NCBI GenBank assembly: GCA_947471245.1
Contig: CANIXM010000072.1
Coordinates: 1 to 7,856 of the forward strand
Direction of reading: 5' to 3'
Source: Paludibacteraceae bacterium
Lineage (GTDB): Bacteria; Bacteroidota; Bacteroidia; Bacteroidales; Paludibacteraceae
DNA length: 7,856 nucleotides
Made by a program: the position numbers and the translations under genes. The notes under the pieces are model-generated. The model was given only the letters and a program-made list of their open reading frames with translations, was not told the DNA's origin and did not search any database. The stretch's first letter is position 1; every line of letters starts with the position of its first letter. Of the stretch, positions 1 to 5,107 are shown one piece after another.

Positions 1-31
1 CCATGTGACAAATAAAATCAATTATAAACAC

Positions 32-1696
32 ATGAAAAACAATGCATTAAAATTGAATCGCAGATATACCATTTCACTCATTATTGTGGCTTTGTCTGGT
101 CTTTTTATTTCCATATCAGCGTTTTCACAACAAGGGGTGAAAAAATCAAAATCTCCTCTTATGGGCTGGGCCAGTTGGAATCAATTTGGTGCTAAAATTG
201 ACGAAACACTGATAAAAACGGAGGTTGATGCTTTGGTTTTTTCAGGCTTATCCAAGGCTGGTTATACGTATTTTAATATAGACGATGGGTTCTTCAATGG
301 CAGATATGCTGATGGCAAACTAAAGATTGACAGTATAAAATTCCCCAGTGGAATGAAATCGCTGGTAGATTATATTCATGCCAAAGGACTAAAAGCAGGA
401 TTTTATTCTGAAGCAGGTGTCAATACATGTGGCTCGCAGTGGAGCAATCAACCCGGAGGGGTTAATGGTGGAATGTACAACCACGACCAACAAGATGCTG
501 ATTTGTTTTTTAAGGTGTGGGGCTTCGACTTTTTGAAAGTTGATTACTGTGGTGGTCTATATCTAAAACTAGACGAAATGACACGCTACACAGCTATCAA
601 GAAAGCTATAGACAATACGGGGCGTACTGACATCAACTTAAATATCTGTCGCTGGCAGTTTCCAGGCACGTGGGTTACCTCTGTTGCTGATTCGTGGCGT
701 ATGTCATTCGACATCAATTTATTTCCTGGGTCAAAACCCCGGTGGAAAAGCATTTTGGACATCATTGATTTAAACAAGTATTTGGCTCCTTACGCTTCAG
801 CTGGCCATTACAACGATATGGACATGCTTGAAGTAGGACGCGGCTTGAGCGCGGAAGAGGACAGAAGCCATTTCAGCATGTGGTGTATTCTTTCATCGCC
901 ACTTGTGTTAGGTCTTGAAATAACCAAGTTGACGCCCGAAACCAAAGAAATTATTACGAATGCGGAAGTCATTGCAGTAAATCAGGATACATCTGGCTTA
1001 CAGGCTCATCTTATAACCGATAATGCCTCTGTCTTACAGGTATGGGCAAAAAACATCAATGGCAAACTCAGCAAAGAACGCGCTGTAGTTTTGTTTAACC
1101 GCACGGAAACACCAGCACCAATTTCAGTAAAATGGAACGACTTAAATATCACTGGTCCAGCCTTAGTTCGCAACTTGTGGTCGCATTCCGATTTAGGCAG
1201 CTTCGACTCGGTTTATACAGAAACAGTTCCAGCGCATGGAGTAATTATGCTAAAAGTAGTTGGTAAAAAAGCCAAAATACAGGAAGTTTTTGAAGCCGAA
1301 TATGCATGGATCAACAATTTCAACCTAAGCCAGAATAGTGAAGTTGTATCGGGTCAGGGACGTGTCATTTATGAAGACAAATGCTCGAGCAAAGCAAAAG
1401 CAGGATGGTTAGGTAAGAGAGCCGATAACTACATTGAGTTTCGCAATATTTATGCGAATACAGCAGGGACATATAATTTGACAATAACTTACATAAGCCC
1501 TGAAAAACAAAGTGCAACAATGTCTGTAAACGGTGTTACGACTGAAATGTCCGATTTCGAATCTAAAAACGGAAGTGAGTTAAGCCAAAAATCGATTGCC
1601 ATCAAACTAAACAAAGGCTACAATACCATACGATTTTCAAATGCTACAGATTGGTTGCCCGATTTCGATAAAATTCATATCGACCTGAACAGATAG
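32..1696 (+). CDS. Secreted GH27 alpha-galactosidase with C-terminal carbohydrate-binding domain
   Basis: This is probably an exported exo-acting alpha-galactosidase that removes terminal alpha-galactose from plant or algal glycans. Residues are counted from the ATG at 32 (554 aa). A basic start, a hydrophobic stretch (about 12-31) and AFS-QQ form a signal peptide with no lipobox cysteine. The GH27 barrel (about 36-320) begins with MGWASWN (44-50) and has the NIDDGF sugar-binding pair (D84, D85). The nucleophile lies in KVDYC (D171) and the acid/base in SWRMSFD (D227). A conserved NDMDMLEVG block follows near 261-269. A beta-sandwich (about 325-410) and a CBM6/CBM35-like domain (about 418-554, starting VFEAEYA) complete it. 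A GTG at 5 is in frame and the frame is open to the window edge, but the signal peptide favours the ATG at 32. Other GH27 activities, such as beta-L-arabinopyranosidase, cannot be excluded. The next gene is convergent. Confidence 0.9.
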   Translation: MKNNALKLNRRYTISLIIVALSGLFISISAFSQQGVKKSKSPLMGWASWNQFGAKIDETLIKTEVDALVFSGLSKAGYTYFNIDDGFFNGRYADGKLKIDSIKFPSGMKSLVDYIHAKGLKAGFYSEAGVNTCGSQWSNQPGGVNGGMYNHDQQDADLFFKVWGFDFLKVDYCGGLYLKLDEMTRYTAIKKAIDNTGRTDINLNICRWQFPGTWVTSVADSWRMSFDINLFPGSKPRWKSILDIIDLNKYLAPYASAGHYNDMDMLEVGRGLSAEEDRSHFSMWCILSSPLVLGLEITKLTPETKEIITNAEVIAVNQDTSGLQAHLITDNASVLQVWAKNINGKLSKERAVVLFNRTETPAPISVKWNDLNITGPALVRNLWSHSDLGSFDSVYTETVPAHGVIMLKVVGKKAKIQEVFEAEYAWINNFNLSQNSEVVSGQGRVIYEDKCSSKAKAGWLGKRADNYIEFRNIYANTAGTYNLTITYISPEKQSATMSVNGVTTEMSDFESKNGSELSQKSIAIKLNKGYNTIRFSNATDWLPDFDKIHIDLNR

Positions 1697-2052
1697 AACG
1701 CCTTTCGATCAAAAACCATATATTCCGGCAATTGAAATAAATACATGCAATCGTCAACAATACAATACGACATTATATATGTCCTGCTAATTAACACTTT
1801 CGGCATTCAAAAACAAGAAAAACAGAACTTCACACTTCCCTCTGCAATCTCCTACACACTTGCACGTAAGGGAGTCATTGACAGTACCACTCCTCGGCAT
1901 GTTCCATTTTCGTAGCATTCGCTACCAGCCAGCTCGCGCACAAAGTGAATTGCAAATCAGCGAAGCTTATGCGGGCGCAACACCTGCCAATTACACTGCT
2001 TGCCCCGTCTTTACGGGGTCAGCCTACCAATGCACATAGGCGTGTGATATAT
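1697..2052. other. Structured intergenic stretch between convergent genes
   Basis: No convincing gene is seen in these 356 nt between the glycosidase and fic stop codons. The first 150 nt are plain AT-rich DNA. From about 1900 to 2045 the base composition becomes richer in G and C, with several short inverted repeats: GTAGC/GCTAC at 1912-1925, CCCCGT/ACGGGG at 2003-2018, and a bulged pairing of AGTGAATTG (about 1943-1951) with CAATTACACT (about 1988-1997). This looks like a folded repetitive extragenic element, not coding DNA. The only long reading frame across it runs into the fic gene on the opposite strand and has no protein-like features. Confidence 0.5.
2003..2018. repeat. Small hairpin, 6-bp stem, CTTT loop
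   Basis: CCCCGT and ACGGGG form a perfect stem around a four-base loop. It lies between two convergent genes, where a bidirectional terminator would be expected. There is no T-run directly after the stem on either strand, so it is not a canonical intrinsic terminator. It may simply be part of the surrounding repeat-like element. Confidence 0.4.
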
Positions 2053-3021
2053 TTAATTTTTATATCGATACTTTGTCAAACGTTTATCTCCTGTTTTTTC
2101 AATGACTTCATTAACTACGGCTTCCTTTAAATCTCTACTGGCAGTTGCAGTTGAGATTTCTTTATTATGTCTTAAATAGTCTTGTCTTGTAAATAATTCA
2201 TTTCCAATAAAGTTCTTAAAAATGCTTATTCTGTCGATACCAGTTAATGTTTGGTTTTGGGTCTTCAATAAATCTTCTAAAGCAATATCGATTATTTTAA
2301 GCATGAATTCAATAAAACTTGTAGATTTCCCCTGATTATCTGATTTTCCAAGAACATCATAATATTCTTGTTGGCGTTCTTTAATAAGTGATTCTATCGG
2401 TAAGTATTCAAAAACTGGAGAATAGTCTTTTAATATCATAGTTTGCCATAATCGTCCCATTCTTCCATTCCCGTCAACAAATGGGTGAATAAATTCAAAT
2501 TCATAATGAAACACACAACTTTTTATTAGCAATATATCGTTGTCGTTTTTTAGGTAATCAAATAAATCTTTCATTAAAGGAAAAACGATATCTCCTGGAG
2601 GTGCTACATGTGTGATATTATTTCCTTTCATAATTCCAACCACCGTTCTTCGGAGTTGTCCAGCATTTTCTATTAATGTGTTCATTAATATTCCATGTGC
2701 ACCACATAAAGAGTCTATTTCATATGCATTAAATTCATTAAGCTTAGAATAAAGTTCGATAGCATTCTTTACTTCAACAATGTCTTTTTGAGGAGCAAGC
2801 ACTCTTTTGTTATTAATCAAATCCGTAATCTGCTCCACAGTAAGAGTATTTCCTTCAATTTCAAGTGATGATTGAATTGATTTTATTCTGTTTCGTTTTC
2901 GTAATTCAGTAGGTGGTTTAATTAGTTTTGCAGATTTTACTTCACCTATCTTTTCTGAAATAGAGGAAGTCAATTTTAAAATCTCACTTGTTATTTCATA
3001 CGGTGGTTTCATATTCTTCAT
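2053..3021 (-). CDS. Fic family AMP-transferase, class II, with C-terminal winged helix
   Basis: Fic enzymes typically transfer AMP from ATP to hydroxyl side chains of target proteins, including themselves. The 322-residue protein has the complete catalytic motif HPFVDGNGRMGR (179-190), with the catalytic H179, D183 and both arginines. The flap that docks the target lies near 134-150 (THVAPP). An N-terminal inhibitory motif (S/T)xxxE(G/N) is present as SLEIEG (52-57), which marks an autoinhibited class II Fic. Residues about 265-322 (FTRQDYL, then ISTATASRDLKE) look like a winged helix-turn-helix, so the protein may bind DNA. The start at 3021 gives MKNMKPP; an ATG nine bases downstream is possible. 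Two 11-bp palindromes end four bases before the start and suggest autoregulation. It has no partner antitoxin gene; the inhibitory helix is built in. The family assignment is firm; the targets are unknown. Confidence 0.93.
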   Translation of the reverse strand: MKNMKPPYEITSEILKLTSSISEKIGEVKSAKLIKPPTELRKRNRIKSIQSSLEIEGNTLTVEQITDLINNKRVLAPQKDIVEVKNAIELYSKLNEFNAYEIDSLCGAHGILMNTLIENAGQLRRTVVGIMKGNNITHVAPPGDIVFPLMKDLFDYLKNDNDILLIKSCVFHYEFEFIHPFVDGNGRMGRLWQTMILKDYSPVFEYLPIESLIKERQQEYYDVLGKSDNQGKSTSFIEFMLKIIDIALEDLLKTQNQTLTGIDRISIFKNFIGNELFTRQDYLRHNKEISTATASRDLKEAVVNEVIEKTGDKRLTKYRYKN

Positions 3022-3025
3022 TTTA

Positions 3026-3049
3026 TGATAATATCATTTGATAGTATCA
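3026..3049. promoter_or_regulatory. Tandem palindromic operator in front of fic
   Basis: Two 11-bp palindromes of the form TGATA-N-TATCA stand at 3026-3036 (centre A) and 3039-3049 (centre G), with centres 13 bp apart. Each is a perfect 5+5 inverted repeat around one base. They cover the predicted -7 element edge, the expected transcription start and the leader just before the fic start codon. This is a layout expected for a repressor site. The likely binder is the winged helix at the C-terminus of the Fic protein itself, which is an inference. Confidence 0.6.
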
Positions 3050-3077
3050 AAAATAGTCAATTCTGGTGAGATTTCAA
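3048..3077 (-). promoter_or_regulatory. Predicted Bacteroidota-type promoter of fic
   Basis: Read on the - strand, TTG (3077-3075) is followed after exactly 19 nt by TATTTTTG (3055-3048). This fits the -33 TTTG / -7 TAnnTTTG pattern of the primary sigma factor in Bacteroidota, with an A in place of the first T of the -33 element. Transcription would start near 3041-3043, inside the palindromic operator, and give a leader of only about 20 nt. Confidence 0.5.
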
Positions 3078-3149
3078 TGCAGAATCTGTCTGTTTTATGT
3101 ATACAAAGGACACAACCAATTGAAAAAGGGATATTTACTACTCCTGCTA

Positions 3150-3308
3150 GCCGTAGCGTTTCGCTACGGCGTTGCTAAAAGCAAGACTACTCCTTGCATA
3201 TTCCACACAAATTTATCCAACCACTAGTAAATTGTGCCTTGTGCTTGGTTAAAAAACATGGAAGTAAGGAGACTTCCTTTTAGCAACGCCGTAGTGAGAC
3301 ACTATGGC
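3150..3308. repeat. REPIN-like element: two inverted 32-bp hairpin repeats
   Basis: The left arm (3150-3181) and the right arm (3277-3308) are inverted copies of one 32-bp unit that differ at four positions. The 18 bases CTACGGCGTTGCTAAAAG (3164-3181) are exactly complementary to 3277-3294. Each arm holds its own hairpin: CCGTAGCG/CGCTACGG around TTT on the left, and CCGTAGTG/CACTATGG around AGA on the right. The stem changes are compatible with pairing (C-G to T-A, plus one G-T wobble). About 95 bp lie between the arms, with no gene. Paired inverted REP sequences of this kind are usually spread by RAYT (TnpA_REP) transposases acting in trans. No obvious target duplication flanks it. Confidence 0.7.
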
Positions 3309-3351
3309 GAACCTGGGTTTTACCCACCGATTTCGTTATAGAACCAATCCT

Positions 3352-3783
3352 TCAGAACACCGATCTTTGATAAGCAGTTATAGCATTTAAAGAAAGCAAT
3401 TTCTTATTTACGTATTCGATAAATACATTTTCAAACTTAATGGTTTTTATTAATCTGTAGTCGGTAAGATTTCTATAGCGTAGCACGAAAGTAATCATAA
3501 ACTTAAAATCACGAAAGCAAAACTCACTATTTTCGTCTTTATAGATATCATTTATAAAGCGGGCATTTAGATGCTGAATTATATATCTTACCTCATCTGA
3601 ATTGTAATTTGTAAAGGTTTTTACTAATAAAACCATTCTTCGCAAATCAGTTATTAAAGCATCATGATTCGCCATTGTAAGTATGCTCTGTTTGTCACGT
3701 AAAACAGAAACTGGATTTATTTCCTGAAAACAAAATAAAGCAAGTGCCTCCGATTTTGTTAAGGTTATATATTGTTCTTGCAT
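3352..3783 (-). CDS. Hypothetical protein, 143 aa, family not recognised
   Basis: I do not recognise a family. The 143-residue product is soluble-looking, with no signal peptide or membrane segment. It is rich in aromatic and basic residues in its second half (RDFKFMITFVLRYRNLTDYR, about 91-110) and appears mostly helical. The ATG at 3783 is preceded by an unusually strong Shine-Dalgarno run, GGAGGGGAG (3795-3787), which supports this start; such sites are uncommon in Bacteroidota. The stop lies about 40 bases past the right arm of the REP-like element. The gene begins inside a decayed methyltransferase remnant read in another frame (3695-3874), so it may be a young or remodelled gene. It may be a real small gene or a surviving piece of a larger one. 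Confidence 0.5.
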   Translation of the reverse strand: MQEQYITLTKSEALALFCFQEINPVSVLRDKQSILTMANHDALITDLRRMVLLVKTFTNYNSDEVRYIIQHLNARFINDIYKDENSEFCFRDFKFMITFVLRYRNLTDYRLIKTIKFENVFIEYVNKKLLSLNAITAYQRSVF

Positions 3784-3786
3784 TAT

Positions 3787-3795
3787 CTCCCCTCC
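3787..3795 (-). promoter_or_regulatory. Strong ribosome binding site of the 143-aa gene
   Basis: GGAGGGGAG lies three bases before the ATG at 3783, with its core about six bases away. It is a near-ideal anti-Shine-Dalgarno match and is the main reason for taking this ATG as the start. Confidence 0.5.
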
Positions 3796-3874
3796 ACTTT
3801 TTTATTTCTTCTTCGGACAGGTCGCATAGTTGGTAAACCAATTGATCAAATTCTTCGCCTCTGTAACGTTTTGG
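3794..3874 (-). pseudogene. Remnant resembling the C-terminus of an adenine-specific DNA methyltransferase (type IIG/Eco57I-like)
   Basis: Read on the - strand this frame gives EEFDQLVYQLCDLSEEEIKKW. It closely matches the signature near the C-terminal end of Eco57I-type and related N6-adenine methyltransferases (IDxLVYxLYxLTEEEI). A TAA (3877-3875) stops the frame just upstream and a TGA (3907-3905) lies further up. Beyond that the same frame reads VDRLVLIENDLKIQ, which recalls the VDRIL...helix that normally precedes the signature. The frame runs on without a natural C-terminus to 3695, through the start of the 143-aa gene. I read this as the decayed tail of a restriction-modification gene. 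The match is from memory of the family pattern, not from a search. Confidence 0.45.
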
Positions 3875-3912
3875 TTAACTATACAACCTTTTGGCAACTG
3901 TTGTTCATTCAT
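3802..3912 (-). CDS. Possible 36-codon open frame, MNEQQLPKGC...
   Basis: A short ATG-to-TAA frame sits in tandem with the 143-aa gene, ending 19 bases before that gene's start. Its first residues, MNEQQLPKG, recall the LPKGW stretch that often opens type I specificity subunits (HsdS), but the rest does not continue like HsdS. It overlaps the methyltransferase-like remnant in a different frame, so at most one of the two readings can be meaningful. It could be a leader peptide, a gene scrap or chance. Confidence 0.2.
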   Translation of the reverse strand: MNEQQLPKGCIVNQNVTEAKNLINWFTNYATCPKKK

Positions 3913-4021
3913 TTCTGTCTGTCAATAATTTAGTTTGTATTTTCAAGTCATTCTCAATCAGTACCAACCTATCCACGATGCACAAATTTATTTTTTTTGA
4001 GCCTGAGCAAATGCGGAGCAT
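3905..4021 (-). pseudogene. 38-codon frame, possible upstream part of the methyltransferase remnant
   Basis: This ATG-to-TGA frame is in the same frame as the remnant at 3794-3874, separated from it only by two in-frame stops. It contains the helical, protein-like stretch VDRLVLIENDLKIQTKLL. In Eco57I-like enzymes a VDRIL-type helix lies a few tens of residues before the LVYxLYxLTEEEI signature, which is the spacing seen here. I therefore treat it as part of the same decayed gene, not as a separate small protein. The sequence upstream of its ATG has an in-frame stop and shows no further similarity that I can see. Confidence 0.3.
3983..4011 (-). promoter_or_regulatory. Possible promoter for the short frame and the 143-aa gene
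   Basis: On the - strand TTTG (4011-4008) is followed after 17 nt by TAAATTTG (3990-3983). Both boxes match the Bacteroidota consensus exactly, but the spacing is about 2 nt shorter than the usual 19-21. It would transcribe toward the 36-codon frame and the 143-aa gene. It lies inside the remnant frame at 3905-4021, which fits that frame being non-functional. Confidence 0.3.
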
Positions 4022-4086
4022 TCACGAACCCAATTGAAATAAACAATCGTGAGTAATCCCAAAACCTACCAAAAAGGCGGTTACTC

Positions 4087-4163
4087 GAGCTTGAAAGGCG
4101 GAAGCTCTTTTGCAAGCCTTTGGTTTAAGCGTTGGCTCGTGTGGGCTCATGTGGGCTTGCAAA
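4087..4163. repeat. Inverted and tandem repeats just after the operon's last stop
   Basis: GAGCTT (4087-4092) and AAGCTC (4102-4107) form a 6-bp stem. TTTGCAAGCC (4109-4118) is exactly complementary to GGCTTGCAAA (4154-4163). Between those arms lie two 10-bp tandem units differing in one base, GGCTCGTGTG (4134-4143) and GGCTCATGTG (4144-4153), with the right arm starting like a third unit. The patch begins six bases beyond the stop codon of the receiver gene and could fold in its mRNA, protecting the 3' end or slowing polymerase. There is no T-run after the stem on the - strand, so it is not a standard terminator. Confidence 0.45.
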
Positions 4164-4168
4164 TGTGC

Positions 4169-5107
4169 TTACACCTTAGCTTCTGGTTTTATCTTTTCAA
4201 ATGTCTCATTAAAATTATTTCTATGCTTTATAATATCCATTCTAATTTTTTTACACAATTCTTCGTCAAATGTTAATCCAGATTCACCATGTTTAAAATA
4301 TTCTCTTCCTGTCTGCTCATCTTTTAATAAAACAGCATGAGCAAATTTGTTTCTCATTGAATTTATCTCCTCTTTATACTCTTCTGAAAAATCTTTAATA
4401 TTTAAACCTCCTAGAATTTGGCCAAGTGTTCTTATTTTATAATCCGCACTAAACACGAAATTGTCTTTTGTCAATGACAAAAATTTACCTGCTTCTCTAC
4501 ATTCATTTACAAATTTGTTTTTGGAATTATATAGTTCGTTTAGCTCATCATAAATTTTGGGAGCTAGTTCGTCAAAACTTATGTCTTTCGATTTTAATGC
4601 TAGTTTTATTATATCCAACATTTGCATATCCAAAGTACTTGTTTCATTCATTATCATTCCCCTCATTGCAACAATGTGTTGGAATTTTTTAATTGTCAAA
4701 TCAATTAGTTTGATTGCCCTGTCAATTACTGCTTCATTGTGGTCTCTGATAATGCTCTTACGAGTATCTACAAATGTAATTCTATCAAGTTTAACGGTAT
4801 CCACAACTTCTCCTTGTGCTGAATAAAACATGATTTCAGTAAAAATCGAATTCTTTTCTCGAACTTCTTTAATAATTAAATCTCCATCACGAGTGTTGTT
4901 AGCAGTATCATTTAAGTGATAATCAGTAAGGATTAAATCAAAGGAATCGTCAAGATGATAAAAGAATTCTTTTTCATCTTTTACTGTAATTACAATCGGA
5001 TTAAAACCTTGTTCAAATAAGTGTTTCTTAATTTCTGAATCATATTGACCGTCAATAATTACATCCATTTTGTCATCTAACCAAAGTATTTTATAATCTA
5101 GTTTCAT
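4169..5107 (-). CDS. Receiver-domain protein with C-terminal HEPN-like motif
   Basis: This is a cytosolic response regulator of 312 aa. The receiver domain (about 4-130) has all the usual residues: acidic pair D11/D12 in LWLDDK, phospho-acceptor D62 in LILTDYHLND, the switch serine S96 in YSAQ, and K117 in DTRKS. No DNA-binding output domain is recognisable. Instead an all-helical part (about 140-305) contains MRNKFAHA, where R252 and H257 fit the Rx4-6H motif of HEPN proteins, many of which are RNases in defence and toxin systems. Whether this is an active HEPN nuclease or a structural relative cannot be told from sequence alone. The start overlaps the end of the GHKL gene by 17 nt, implying coupled translation, so the two are probably kinase and receiver partners. 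It is the last gene of the operon; the stop is followed by inverted repeats. Confidence 0.8.
   Translation of the reverse strand: MKLDYKILWLDDKMDVIIDGQYDSEIKKHLFEQGFNPIVITVKDEKEFFYHLDDSFDLILTDYHLNDTANNTRDGDLIIKEVREKNSIFTEIMFYSAQGEVVDTVKLDRITFVDTRKSIIRDHNEAVIDRAIKLIDLTIKKFQHIVAMRGMIMNETSTLDMQMLDIIKLALKSKDISFDELAPKIYDELNELYNSKNKFVNECREAGKFLSLTKDNFVFSADYKIRTLGQILGGLNIKDFSEEYKEEINSMRNKFAHAVLLKDEQTGREYFKHGESGLTFDEELCKKIRMDIIKHRNNFNETFEKIKPEAKV

Noticed and set aside
5..31. GTG at 5 as start of the glycosidase
   Set aside because: It adds nine polar residues before a well-formed signal peptide that begins at the ATG at 32; no ribosome site supports it.
586..777. 63-codon - strand frame inside the glycosidase
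   Set aside because: Antisense to the region coding for the GH27 acid/base site; no independent support.
2003..2018. Intrinsic terminator for the glycosidase or fic
   Set aside because: The stem is only 6 bp and no T-run follows it on either strand.
1900..2045. Integron attC site
   Set aside because: There is bulged pairing, but I could not find the GTTRRRY core and its complementary partner, and no integrase is visible.
1945..2130. 61-codon + strand frame
   Set aside because: It crosses from the structured intergenic block into the fic gene on the opposite strand and has no protein-like features.
3991..4021. Terminator formed by AATGC-GGA-GCATT next to the run of T at 3991-3998
   Set aside because: The T-run is on the wrong side: reading the - strand it becomes an A-run after the stem, and reading the + strand it precedes the stem, where no gene ends.
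4049..4340. Two + strand frames of about 75 codons
   Set aside because: They are mostly antisense to the receiver gene or lie in the repeat patch; compositions are low-complexity and hydrophobic by chance.
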